From Hydractinia symbiolongicarpus (Eukaryota > Cnidaria > Hydrozoa > Anthoathecata > Hydractiniidae), in contig NC_079887.1 in NCBI RefSeq assembly GCF_029227915.1, forward strand, positions 25,605,650-25,669,649: a DNA stretch of 64,000 bases, written 5' to 3'. Shown here piece by piece: positions 9,900 through 23,500 of the stretch. Position numbers and translations under genes: made by a program. The stretch's first letter is position 1, and every line of letters begins with the position of its first letter. Below the pieces are notes generated by a model. The model searched no databases, had not been told where the DNA came from, and worked only from the letters and a program-made list of their open reading frames with translations.

Positions 9900-12800
9900 A
9901 ATCGTTCTGGAAATGAGTTTACTCACAGGGTACTTTCTTTGTATACATTCGACTATACGGGCCAAGCCCGTGATTTACGGGAAATCGCGGGTTTTCATTT
10001 GCCGGCGATTAAACCCCTTTCATTAAGCGTCTCATCAAAAATGATAACATTTGTGAAAACTACAAGTCTCATGCGTTTTAGTGGAGAAAAAATAATTTAA
10101 AAAATCGTTCGGGAAATGAGTTTACTCCCTGGGTACTTTCTTTGTATCCATTCGACTATACGGGCCAAGCCCGGGATTTACGGGAAATCGCGGGTTTTCG
10201 TTTGTCGGCGATTAAACCTCTTTCATTACGCGTCTCATCAAAAATGAAAACATTTTTGAAAACTACAAGTCTCATTCGTTCTAGTGGTGCAGAAATAATT
10301 TGAAAAATCGTTCGGGAAATTAGTTTACTCCCTGGGTACTTTCTTTAGATACATTCAACTATACGGGCCAAGTCCGGGATTTACGGGAAACCGCGGGTTT
10401 TTGTTTGCCGGCGATTAAACTCCTTTTATTCAGCGTCTCATCAAAAATGAAAACATTTTTGAAAACTACAAGTCTCATGCGTTTTAGTGGTGAAAAGATA
10501 ACTTAAAAAATCGTTCTAGAAATGAGTTTACTCACGGGGTACTTTCTTTGTAAACATTCGACTATACGGGACAAGCCCGGGATTTAAGGAAATCGTGGTA
10601 TTTCGTTTGCCGGCGATTAAACCTCTTTCATTAAGCGTCTCATTAAAAATGAAAACATTTTTGGAAACTACAAGTCTCATTCGTTATAGTGGTGCAGAAA
10701 TGATTTGAAAAATCGTTCGGGAAATCAGTTTACTCCCTGGGTACCTTCTTTATATACATTCAACTATACGGCCAAGCCCGGGATTTACGGGAAATCGCGG
10801 GTTTTTGTTTGCCGGCGAATAAGCTTCTTTTATTCAGCGTCTCATCAAAAATGAAAACATTTTTGAAAACTACAAGTTTCATTTGTTCTAGTGGTGCAGA
10901 AATAATTTGAAAAATCGTTCGGGAAATCAGTTTACTCCCTGGGTACTTTCTTTAGATACATTCAACTATACGGGCCAAGCCCGGGATTTACGGGAACTCG
11001 CGGGCTTTCGTTTGTCGGCGATTAAACTTCTTTTATTCAGCGTCTCATCAAAAATGAAAACATTTTTGGAAACTACAAGTCTCATTCGTTTTAGTGGTGA
11101 CAAAATAATTTAAAAAATCGTTTGGGAAATGAGTTTACTCCCTGGGTACTTTCTTTGTATACTTTTGACTATACGGGCCAAGCCCGGGATTTACGGGAAA
11201 TCGTGGGTTTTCGTTTGCCGGCGATTAAACTTCTTTTATTCAGTGTCTCATCAAAAATGAAAACATTTTTGAAAACTACAAGTCTTATGCGTTTTAGTGG
11301 TGAAAAAATAATTTAAAAAATCGTTCTGGAAATGAGTTTACTCACAGGGTACTTTCTTTGTATACATTCGACTATACGGGCCAAGCCCGTGATTTACGGG
11401 AAATCGCGGGTTTTCATTTGCCGGCGATTAAACCCCTTTCATTAAGCGTCTCATCAAAAATGATAACATTTGTGAAAACTACAAGTCTCATGCGTTTTAG
11501 TGGAGAAAAAATAATTTAAAAAATCGTTCGGGAAATGAGTTTACTCCCTGGGTACTTTCTTTGTATCCATTCGACTATACGGGCCAAGCCCGGGATTTAC
11601 GGGAAATCGCGGGTTTTCGTTTGTCGGCGATTAAACCTCTTTCATTAAGCGTCTCATCAAAAATGAAAACATTTTTGAAAACTACAAGTCTCATTCGTTC
11701 TAGTGGTGCAGAAATAATTTGAAAAATCGTTCGGGAAATTAGTTTACTCCCTGGGTACTTTCTTTAGATACATTCAACTATACGGGCCAAGTCCGAGATT
11801 TACGGGAAACCGCGGGTTTTTGTTTGCCGGCGATTAAACTCCTTTTATTCAGCGTTTCATCAAAAATAAAAACATTTTTGAAAACTACAAGTCTCATGCG
11901 TTTTAGTGGTGAAAAGATAACTTAAAAAATCGTTCTAGAAATGAGTTTACTCACGGGGTACTTTCTTTGTAAACATTCGACTATACGGGACAAGCCCGGG
12001 ATTTAAGGAAATCGTGGTATTTCGTTTGCCGGCGATTAAACCTCTTTCATTAAGCGTCTCATTAAAAATGAAAACATTTTTGGAAACTACAAGTCTCATT
12101 CGTTATAGTGGTGCAGAAATGATTTGAAAAATCGTTCGGGAAATCAGTTTACTCCCTGGGTACCTTCTTTATATACATTCAACTATACGGCCAAGCCCGG
12201 GATTTACGGGAAATCGCGGGTTTTTGTTTGCCGGCGAATAAGCTTCTTTTATTCAGCGTCTCATCAAAAATGAAAACATTTTTGAAAACTACAAGTTTCA
12301 TTTGTTCTAGTGGTGCAGAAATAATTTGAAAAATCGTTCGGGAAATCAGTTTACTCCCTGGGTACTTTCTTTAGATACATTCAACTATACGGGCCAAGCC
12401 CGGGATTTACGGGAACTCGCGGGCTTTCGTTTGTCGGCGATTAAACTTCTTTTATTCAGCGTCTCATCAAAAATGAAAACATTTTTGGAAACTACAAGTC
12501 TCATTCGTTATAGTGGTGGAGAAATAATTTGAAAAATCGTTCGGGAAATCAGTTTACTTCCTGGGTACCTTCTTTATATACATTCAACTATACGGCCAAG
12601 CCCGGGATTTACGGGAAATCGCGGGTTTTTGTTTGCCGGCAAATAAGCTTCTTTTATTCAGCGTCTCATCAAAAATGAAAACATTTTTGAAAACTACAAG
12701 TTTCATTTGTTCTAGTGGTGCAGAAATAATTTGAAAAATCGTTCGGGAAATCAGTTTACTCCCTGGGTACTTTCTTTAGATACATTCAACTATACGGGCC

Positions 12801-15800
12801 AAGCCCGGGATTTACGGGAACTCGCGGGCTTTCGTTTGTCGGCGATTAAACTTCTTTTATTCAGCGTCTCATCAAAAATGAAAACATTTTTGGAAACTAC
12901 AAGTCTCATTCGTTATAGTGGTGGAGAAATAATTTGAAAAATCGTTCGGGAAATCAGTTTACTTCCTGGGTACCTTCTTTATATACATTCAACTATACGG
13001 GCCAAGCCCGGGATTTACGGGAAATCGCGGGTTTTCGTTTGTCGGCGATTAAACTTCTTTTATTCAGCGTCTCATCAAAAATGAAAACACTTCTGAAAAC
13101 TACAAGTCTCATTCGTTTTAGTGGTGACAAAATAATTTAAAAAATCGTTTGGGAAATGAGTTTACTCCCTGGGTACTTTCTTTGTATACTTTTGACTATA
13201 CGGGCCAAGCCCGGGATTTACGGGAAATCGTGGGTTTTCGTTTGCCGGCGATTAAACTTCTTTTATTCAGCGTCTCATCAAAAATGAAAACATTTTTGAA
13301 AACTACAAGTCTTATGCGTTTTAGTGGTGAAAAAATAATTTAAAAAATCGTTCTGGAAATGAGTTTACTCACAGGGTACTTTCTTTGTATACATTCGACT
13401 ATACGGGCCAAGCCCGTGATTTACGGGAAATCGAGGGTTTTCATTTGCCGGCGATTAAACCCCTTTCATTAAGCGTCTCATCAAAAATGAAAACATTTGT
13501 GAAAACTACAAGTCTCATGCGTTTTAGTGGAGAAAAAATAATTTAAAAAATCGTTCGGGAAATTAGTTTACTCCCTGGGTACTTTCTTTAGATACATTCA
13601 ACTATACGGGCCAAGCCTGGGATTTACGGGAAACCGCGGGTTTTTGTTTGCCGGCGGTTAAACCTCTTTCATTAAGCGTCTCATTAAAAATGAAAACATT
13701 TTTGGAAACTACAAGTCTCATTCGTTATAGTGGTGCAGAAATGATTTGAAAAATCATTCGGGAAATCAGTTTACTCCCTGGGTACCTTCTTTATATACAT
13801 TCAACTATACGGGCCAAGCCCGGGATTTACGGGAAATCGCGGGTTTTTGTTTGCCGGCGAATAAGCTTCTTTTATTCAGCGTCTCATCAAAAATGAAAAC
13901 ATTTTTGAAAACTACAAGTCTCATTTGTTCTAGTGGTGCAGAAATAATTTGAAAAATCGTTCGGGAAATCAGTTTACTCCCTGGGTACTTTCTTTAGATA
14001 CATTCAACTATACGGGCCAAGCCCGGGATTTACGGGAACTCGCGGGTTTTCGTTTGTCGGCGATTAAACTTCTTTTATTCAGCGTCTCATCAAAAATGAA
14101 AACATTTTTGGAAACTACAAGTCTCATTCGTTATAGTGGTGCAGAAATAATTTGAAAAATCGTTCGGGAAATCAGTTTACTTCCTGGGTACCTTCTTTAT
14201 ATACATTCAACTATACGGGCCAAGCCCGGGATTTACGGGAAATCGCGGGGTTCGTTTGTCGGCGATTAAACTTCTTTTATTCAGCGTCTCATCAAAAATG
14301 AAAACACTTCTGAAAACTACAAGTCTCATTCGTTTTAGTGGTGACAAAATAATTTAAAAAATCGTTTGGGAAATGAGTTTACTCCCTGGGTACTTTCTTT
14401 GTATACTTTTGACTATACGGGCCAAGCCCGGGATTTACGGGAAATCGTGGGTTTTCGTTTGCCGGCGATTAAACTTCTTTTATTCAGCGTCTCATCAAAA
14501 ATGAAAACATTTTTAAAAACTACAAGTCTTATGCGTTTTAGTGGTGAAAAAATAATTTAAGAAATCGTTCTGGAAATGAGTTTACTCACAGGGTACTTTC
14601 TTTGTATACATTCGACTATACGGGCCAAGCCCGTGATTTACCGGAAATCGCGGGTTTTCATTTGCCGGCGATTAAACCCCTTTCATTAAGCGTCTCATCA
14701 AAAATGAAAACATTTTTGAAAACTACAAGTCTCATGCGTTTTAGTGGAGAAAAAATAATTTGAAAAATCGTTCGGGAAATGAGTTTACTCCCTGGGTACT
14801 TTCTTTGTATACTTTTGACTATACGGGCCAAGCCCAGGATTTACGGGAAATCGTGGGTTTTCGTTTGCCGGCGATTAAACTTCTTTTATTCAGCGTCTCA
14901 TCAAAAATGAAAACATTTTTGAAAACTACAAGTCTTATGCGTTTTAGTGGTGAAAAAATAATTTAAAAAATCGTTCTGGAAATGAGTTTACTCACAGGGT
15001 TCTTTCTTTGTATACATTCGACTATACGGGCCAAGCCCGTGATTTACCGGAAACCGCGGGTTTTCATTTGCCGGCGATTAAACCCCTTTTATTAAGCGTC
15101 TCATCAAAAATGAAAACATTTTTGAAAACTACAAGTCTCATGCGTTTTAGTGGAGAAAAAATAATTTGAAAAATCGTTCGGGAAATGAGTTTACTCCCTG
15201 GGTACTTTCTTTGTATACTTTTGACTATACGGGCCAAGCCCAGGATTTACGGGAAATCGTGGGTTTTCGTTTGCCGGCGATTAAACTTCTTTTATTCAGC
15301 GTCTCATCAAAAATGAAAACATTTTTGAAAACTACAAGTCTTATGCGTTTTAGTGGTGAAAAAATAATTTAAAAAATCGTTCTGGAAATGAGTTTACTCA
15401 CAGGGTTCTTTCTTTGTATACATTCGACTATAAGGGCCAAGCCCGTGATTTACCGGAAACCGCGGGTTTTCATTTGCCGGCGATTAAACCCCTTTTATTA
15501 AGCGTCTCATCAAAAATGAAAACATTTTTGAAAACTACAAGTCTCATGCGTTTTAGTGGAGAAAAAATAATTTGAAAAATCGTTCGGGAAATGAGTTTAC
15601 TCCCTGGGTACTTTATTTGTATACTTTTGACTATACGGGCCAAGCCCAGGATTTACGGGAAATCGTGGGTTTTCGTTTGCCGGCGATTAAACTTCTTTTA
15701 TTCAGCGTCTCATCAAAAATAAAAACATTTTTGAAAACTATAAGTCTTATGCGTTTTAGTGGTGAAAAAATAATTTAAAAAATCGTTCTGGAAATGAGTT

Positions 15801-16020
15801 TACTCACAGGGTACTTTCTTTGTATACATTCGACTATACGAGCCAAGCCCGTGATTTACGGAAAATCGCGGGTTTTCATTTGCCGGCGATTAAACCCCTT
15901 TCATTAAGTGTCTCATCAAAAATGAAAACATTTTTGAAAACTACAAGTCTCATGCGTTTTAGTGGAGAAAAAATAATTTAAAAAATCGTTCGGGAAATGA
16001 GTTTACTCCCTGGGTACTTT
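9900..16020 (+). repeat. Large tandem duplication of 5.7-6.1 kb, copy 2
   Basis: Directly follows copy 1. It retains the monomer deleted in copy 1 (about 12124-12325). It also carries one extra 406-bp dimer near its right end, so the offset to copy 1 becomes 6287 bp there (9285 and 15572). Similarity to copy 1 ends near 16.02 kb, where copy 1 reads TATACTTTTGAC and this copy reads TATACATTCGAC. Confidence 0.8.
14563..15780 (+). repeat. 406-bp dimer, three copies
   Basis: The same dimer as at 8682-9493, here at 14760, 15166 and 15572. The last copy carries the AAAAATAAAAAC and CTATAAGTC changes, as does the last copy in the sister block. The added dimer is therefore internal and accounts for the copy-number difference between the two large blocks. 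Confidence 0.75.
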
Positions 16021-18080
16021 CTTTGTATACATTCGACTATACGGGCCAAGCCCGGGATTTACGGGAAATCGCGGGTTTTCGTTTGTCGGCGATTAAACCT
16101 CTTTCATTAAGCGTCTCATTAAAAATGAAAACATTTTTGAAAACTACAAGTCTCATTCGTTCTAGTGGTGCAGAAATAATTTGAAAAATCGTTCGGGAAA
16201 TCAGTTTACTCCCTGGGTACTTTCCTTAGATACATTCAACAATACGGGCCAAGCCCGGGATTTACGGGAAACCGCGGGTTTTCGTTTGCCGGCGATTAAA
16301 CTCCTTTTATTCAGCGTCTCATCAAAAATGAAATCATTTTTGAAAACTACAAGTCTCATGCGTTTTAGTGGTGAAAAGATAATTTAAAAAGTCGTTCTGG
16401 AAATGCGTTTACTCACAGGGTACTTTCTTTGTAAACATTCGACTATACGGGACAAGCCCGGGATTTAGGGAAATCGTGGTATTTCGTTTGCCGGCAATTA
16501 AACCTCTTTCATTAAGCGTCTCATTAAAAATGAAAACATTTTTGGAAACTACAAGTCTCATTCGTTATAGTGGTGCAGAAATAATTTGAAAAATCGTTCG
16601 GGAAATCAGTTTACTCCCTGGGTACCTGCTTTATAAACATTCAACTATACGGGCCAAGCCCGGGATTTACGGGAAATCGCGGGTTTTCGTTTGCCGGCGA
16701 TTAAAACTCTTTCATTAAGCGTCTCATTAAAAATGAAAACATTTTTGAAAACTACAAGTCTCATTCGTTTTAGTTGTGCAGAAATAATTTGAAAAATTGT
16801 TCTGGAAATTAGTTTACTCCCTGGGTACTTTCTTTAGATACATTTAACTATACGGGCCAAGCCCGGGATTTACGGGAAATCGCGGGTTTTCGTTTGCCGG
16901 CGATTAAACTTCTTTTATTCAGCGTCTCATCAAAAATGAAAACACTTTTGAAAACTACAAGTCTCATGCGTTTTAGTGGTGACAAAATAATTTAAAAAAT
17001 CGTTTGGGAAAGGAGTTTACTCCCTGGGTACTTTCTTTGTATACTTTTGACTATACGGGCCAAGCCCGGGATTTACGGGAAATCGTGGGTTTTCGTTTGC
17101 CGGCGATTAAACTTCTTTTATTCAGCGTCTCATCACAAATGAAAACATTTTTGAAAACTACAAGTCTTATGCGTTTTAGTGGTGAAAAAATAATTTAAAA
17201 AATCGTTCTGGAAATGAGTTTACTCACAGGGTACTTTCTTTGTATATATTCGACTATACGGGCCAAGCCCGTGATTTACAAGAAATCGCGGGTTTTCATT
17301 TGCCGGCGATTAAACCCCTTTCATTAAGCGTTTCATCAAAAATGAAAACAATTTTAAAAACTACAAGTCTCATGCGTTTTAGTGGAGAAAAAATAATTTA
17401 AAAAAATGTCGGGAAATGAGTTTACTCCCTGGGTACTTTCTGTGTATACATTCGACTATACGGGCCAAGCCCGGGATTTACGGGAAATCGCGGGTTTTCG
17501 TTTGCCGGCGATTAAACCTCTTTCATTAAGCGTCTCATTAATAATGAAAACATTTTTGAAAACTACAAGTCTCATTCGTTCTAGTGGTGCTGAAATAATT
17601 TGAAAAATCGTTCGGGAAATTAGTTTACTCCCTGGGTACTTTCTTTAGATACATTCAACTATACGGGCCAAGCCCGGGATTTACGGAAAACCGCGTGTTT
17701 TCGTTTGCCGGCGATTAAACCCCTTTTATTCAGCGTCTCATCAAAAATGAAAACATTTTTGAAAACTACAAGTCTCATGCGTTTTAGTGGTGAAAAGATA
17801 ATCTAAAAAATCGTTCTAGAAATGAGTTTACTCACAGGGTACTTTCTTTGTAAACATTCGACTGTACGGGACAAGCCCGGGATTTAAGGAAATCGTGGTA
17901 TTTCGTTTGCCGGCGATTAAACCTCTTTCATTAAGCGTCTCATTAAAAATGAAAACATTTTTGGAAACTACAACTCTCATTCGTTATAGTGGTGCAGAAA
18001 TAATTTGAAAAATTGTTCGGGAAATCAGTTTACTCCCTGGGTACCTTCTTTATATACATTCAACAATACGGGCCAAGCCC
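15640..18080 (+). repeat. 2433-bp tandem duplication, copy 1
   Basis: Twelve monomers repeated once. Equivalent points are 16181 and 18614, 17004 and 19437, 17406 and 19839. Rare shared markers include CAACAATACGG, GAAATCATTTTTG, GGAAAGGAGTTTACTCC, and the shortened junction AAAAAAATGTCGGG. Confidence 0.8.
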
Positions 18081-18207
18081 AGGATTTACGGGAAATCGTG
18101 GGTTTTCGTTTGCCGGCGATTAAACTTCTTTTATTCAGCGTCTCATCAAAAATAAAAACATTTTTGAAAACTATAAGTCTTATGCGTTTTAGTGGTGAAA
18201 AAATAAT
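18005..18207 (+). repeat. Hybrid monomer at the 2433-bp duplication joint
   Basis: The left part matches the unit at 20438 (GTACCTTCTTTATATAC, CAACAATACGG). The right part matches the unit at 15572 (AATCGTGGGTTTTCG, AAAAATAAAAAC, CTATAAGTC). The switch lies in the sequence common to both, about 18068-18097, inside the GC-rich core. Confidence 0.75.
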
Positions 18208-20510
18208 TTAAAAAATCGTTCTGGAAATGAGTTTACTCACAGGGTACTTTCTTTGTATACATTCGACTATACGAGCCAAGCCCGTGATTTACGGAAAATC
18301 GCGGGTTTTCATTTGCCGGCGATTAAACCCCTTTCATTAAGTGTCTCATCAAAAATGAAAACATTTTTGAAAACTACAAGTCTCATGCGTTTTAGTGGAG
18401 AAAAAATAATTTAAAAAATCGTTCGGGAAATGAGTTTACTCCCTGGGTACTTTCTTTGTATACATTCGACTATACGGGCCAAGCCCGGGATTTACGGGAA
18501 ATCGCGGGTTTTCGTTTGTCGGCGATTAAACCTCTTTCATTAAGCGTCTCATTAAAAATGAGAACATTTTTGAAAACTACAAGTCTCATTCGTTCTAGTG
18601 GTGCAGAAATAATTGGAAAAATCGTTCGGGAAATCAGTTTACTCCCTGGGTACTTTCCTTAGATACATTCAACAATACGGGCCAAGCCCGGGATTTACGG
18701 GAAACCGCGGGTTTTCGTTTGCCGGCGATTAAACTCCTTTTATTCAGCGTCTCATCAAAAATGAAATCATTTTTGAAAACTACAAGTCTCATGCGTTTTA
18801 GTGGTGAAAAGATAATTTAAAAAGTCGTTCTGGAAATGCGTTTACTCACAGGGTACTTTCTTTGTAAACATTCGACTATACGGGACAAGCCCGGGATTTA
18901 GGGAAATCGTGGTATTTCGTTTGCCGGCAATTAAACCTCTTTCATTAAGCGTCTCATTAAAAATGAAAACATTTTTGGAAACTACAAGTCTCATTCGTTA
19001 TAGTGGTGCAGAAATAATTTGAAAAATCGTTCGGGAAATCAGTTTACTCCCTGGGTACCTGCTTTATAAACATTCAACTATACGGGCCAAGCCCGGGATT
19101 TACGGGAAATCGCGGGTTTTCGTTTGCCGGCGATTAAAACTCTTTCATTAAGCGTCTCATTAAAAATGAAAACATTTTTGAAAACTACAAGTCTCATTCG
19201 TTTTAGTGGTGCAGAAATAATTTGAAAAATCGTTCTGGAAATTAGTTTACTCCCTGGGTACTTTCTTTAGATACATTTAACTATACGGGCCAAGCCCGGG
19301 ATTTACGGGAAATCGCGGGTTTTCGTTTGCCGGCGATTAAACTTCTTTTATTCAGCGTCTCATCAAAAATGAAAACACTTTTGAAAACTACAAGTCTCAT
19401 GCGTTTTAGTGGTGACAAAATAATTTAAAAAATCGTTTGGGAAAGGAGTTTACTCCCTGGGTACTTTCTTTGTATACTTTTGACTATACGGGCCAAGCCC
19501 GGGATTTACGGGAAATCGTGGGTTTTCGTTTGCCGGCGATTAAACTTCTTTTATTCAGCGTCTCATCACAAATGAAAACATTTTTGAAAACTACAAGTCT
19601 TATGCGTTTTAGTGGTGAAAAAATAATTTAAAAAATCGTTCTGGAAATGAGTTTACTCACAGGGTACTTTCTTTGTATATATTCGACTATACGGGCCAAG
19701 CCCGTGATTTACAAGAAATCGCGGGTTTTCATTTGCCGGCGATTAAACCCCTTTCATTAAGCGTTTCATCAAAAATGAAAACAATTTTGAAAACTACAAG
19801 TCTCATGCGTTTTAGTGGAGAAAAAATAATTTAAAAAAATGTCGGGAAATGAGTTTACTCCCTGGGTACTTTCTGTGTATACATTCGACTATACGGGCCA
19901 AGCCCGGGATTTACGGGAAATCGCGGGTTTTCGTTTGCCGGCGATTAAACCTCTTTCATTAAGCGTCTCATTAATAATGAAAACATTTTTGAAAACTACA
20001 AGTCTCATTCGTTCTAGTGGTGCAGAAATAATTTGAAAAATCGTTCGGGAAATTAGTTTACTCCCTGGGTACTTTCTTTAGATACATTCAACTATACGGG
20101 CCAAGCCCGGGATTTACGGAAAACCGCGTGTTTTCGTTTGCCGGCGATTAAACCCCTTTTATTCAGCGTCTCATCAAAAATGAAAACATTTTTGAAAACT
20201 ACAAGTCTCATGCGTTTTAGTGGTGAAAAGATAATCTAAAAAATCGTTCTAGAAATGAGTTTACTCACAGGGTACTTTCTTTGTAAACATTCGACTGTAC
20301 GGGACAAGCCCGGGATTTAAGGAAATCGTGGTATTTCGTTTGCCGGCGATTAAACCTCTTTCATTAAGCGTCTCATTAAAAATGAAAACATTTTTGGAAA
20401 CTACAACTCTCATTCGTTATAGTGGTGCAGAAATAATTTGAAAAATTGTTCGGGAAATCAGTTTACTCCCTGGGTACCTTCTTTATATACATTCAACAAT
20501 ACGGGCCAAG
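18081..20510 (+). repeat. 2433-bp tandem duplication, copy 2
   Basis: Repeats 15640-18080 with few differences. Seen examples are AATGAGAAC near 18558 instead of AATGAAAAC, TAATTGGAAAAATCG near 18610 where the junction stop is lost, and TAGTGGTGCAG near 19205 instead of TAGTTGTGCAG. The monomer after 20438 continues normally, unlike its partner at 18005, which is the duplication joint. Confidence 0.8.
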
Positions 20511-23500
20511 CCCGGGATTTACGGGAAATCGCGGGTTTTCGTTTGCCGGCGATTAAAACTCCTTCATTAAGCGTCTCATTAAAAATGAAAACATTTTTGA
20601 AAACTACAAGTCTCATTCGTTCTAGTTGTGCAGAAATAATTTGAAAAATCGTTCGGGAAATCAGTTTACTCCCTGGGTACTTTCTTTAGATACATTCAAC
20701 TATACGGGCCAAGCCCGGGATTTACGGGAAATCGCGGGTTTTCGTTTGCCGGCGATTAAACTTCTTTTATTCAGCGTCTCATTAAAAATGAAAACATTTT
20801 TTGGAAACTACAAGTCTCATTCGTTATAGTGGTGCAGAAATAATTTGAAAAATCGTTCGGGAAATCAGTTTACTCCCTGGGTACCTTCTTTATATACATT
20901 CAACTATATGGGCCAAGCCCGGGATTTACGAGAAATCGCGGGTTTTCGTTTGCCGGCGATTAAAACACTTTTATTAAGCGTCTCATTAAAAATTAAAACA
21001 TTTTTGAAAACTACAAGTCTCATTCGTTCTAGTGGTGAAGAAATAATTTGAAAAATCGTTCGGGAAATCAGTTTACTCCCTGGGTACTTTCTTTAGATAC
21101 ATTCAACTATACGGGCCAAGCCCGGGTTTTACGGGAAATCGTGGGTTTTCGTTTGCCGGCGATTAAACTTCTTTTATTCAGCGTCTCATCAAAAATGAAA
21201 ACACTTTTGAAAACTACAAGTCTCATGCGTTTTAGTGGTAAAAAGATAATTTAAAAAATCGTTCTAAAAATGAGTTTACTCACAGGGTACTTTCTTTGTA
21301 AACATTCGACTATACGGGACAAGCCCGGGATTTAAGGAAATCGTGGTATTTCGTTTGCCGGCGATTAAAACTCCTTCGTTAAGCGTCTCATTAAAAATGA
21401 AAACGTTTTTGAAAACTACAAGTCTTATTCGTTCTAGTTGTGCAGAAATAATTTGAAAAATCGTTCGGGAAATCAGTTTACTCCCTGGGTACTTTCTTTA
21501 GATACATTCAACTATACGGGCCAAGCCCGGGATTTACGGGAAATCGCGGGTTTTCGTTTGCCGGCGATTAAAACTCCTTCATTAAGCGTCTCATTAAAAA
21601 TGAAAACGTTTTTGAAAACTACAAGTCTCATGCGTTTTAGTGGTGACAAAATAATTTAAAAAATCGTTTGGGAAAGGAGTTTACTCCCTGGGTACTTTCT
21701 TTGTATACTTTTGACTATACGGGCCAAGCCCGGGATTTACGGGAAATCGTGGGTTTTCGTTTGCCGGCGATTAAACTTCTTTTATTCAGCGTCTCATCAC
21801 AAATGAAAACATTTTTGAAAACTACAAGTCTTATGCGTTTTAGTGGTGAAAAAATAATTTAAAAAATCGTTCTGGAAATGAGTTTACTCACAGGGTACTT
21901 TCTTTGTATATATTCGACTATACGGGCCAAGCCCGTGATTTACAAGAAATCGCGGGTTTTCATTTGCCGGCGATTAAACCCCTTTCATTAAGCGTCTCAT
22001 CAAAAATGAAAACAATTTTGAAAACTACAAGTCTCATGCGTTTTAGTGGAGAAAAAATCATTTAAAAAAATGTCGGGAAATGAGTTTACTCCCTGGGTAC
22101 TTTCTGTGTATACATTCGACTATACGGGCCAAGCCCGGGATTTACGGGAAATCGCGGGTTTTCGTTTGCCGGCGATTAAACCTCTTTCATTAAGCGTCTC
22201 ATTAATAATGAAAACATTTTTGAAAACTACAAGTCTCATTCGTTCTAGTGGTGCAGAAATAATTTGAAAAATCGTTCGGGAAATTAGTTTACTCCCTGGG
22301 TACTTTCTTTAGATACATTCAACTATACGGGCCAAGCCCGGGATTTACGGAAAACCGCGTGTTTTCGTTTGCCGGCGATTAAAACACTTTTATTAAGCGT
22401 CTCATTAAAAATTAAAACATTTTTGAAAACTACAAGTCTCATTCGTTCTAGTGGTGCAGAAATAATTTGAAAAATCGTTCGGGAAATCAGTTTACTCCCT
22501 GGGTACTTTCTTTAGATACATTCAACTATACGGGCCAAGCACGGGATTTACGGAAAACCGCGTGTTTTCGTTTGCCGGCGATTAAACTCCTTTTATTCAG
22601 CGTCTCATCAAAAATGAAAACATTTTTGAAAACTACAAGTCTCATTCGTTCTAGTGGTGAAGAAATAATTTGAAAAATCGTTCGGGAAATCAGTTTACTC
22701 CCTGGGTACTTTCTTTAGATACATTCAACTATACGGGCCAAGCCCGGGATTTACGGGAAATCGCGGGTTTTCGTTTGCCGGCGATTAAAACTCCTTCATT
22801 AAGCGTCTCATTAAAAATGAAAACGTTTTTGAAAACTACAAGTCTCATGCGTTTTAGTGGTGACAAAATAATTTAAAAAATCGTTTGGGAAAGGAGTTTA
22901 CTCCCTGGGTACTTTCTTTGTATACTTTTGACTATACGGGCCAAGCCCGGGATTTACGGGAAATCGTGGGTTTTCGTTTGCCGGCGATTAAACTTCTTTT
23001 ATTCAGCGTCTCATCACAAATGAAAACATTTTTGAAAACTACAAGTCTTATGCGTTTTAGTGGTGAAAAAATAATTTAAAAAATCGTTCTGGAAATGAGT
23101 TTACTCACAGGGTACTTTCTTTGTATAAATTCGACTATACGGGCCAAGCCCGTGATTTACAAGAAATCGCGGGTTTTCATTTGATGGCGATTAAACCCCT
23201 TTCATTAAGCGTCTCATCAAAAATGAAAACAATTTTGAAAACTACAAGTCTCATGCGTTTTAGTGGAGAAAAAATAATTTAAAAAAATGTCGGAAATGAG
23301 TTTACTCCCTGGGTACTTTCTGTGTATACATTCGACTATACGGGCCAAGCCCGGGATTTACGGGAAATCGCGGGTTTTCGTTTGCCGGCGATTAAACCTC
23401 TTTCATTAAGCGTCTCATTAATAATGAAAACATTTTTCAAAACTACAAGTCTCATTCGTTCTAGTGGTGCAGAAATAATTTGAAAAATCGTTCGGGAAAT

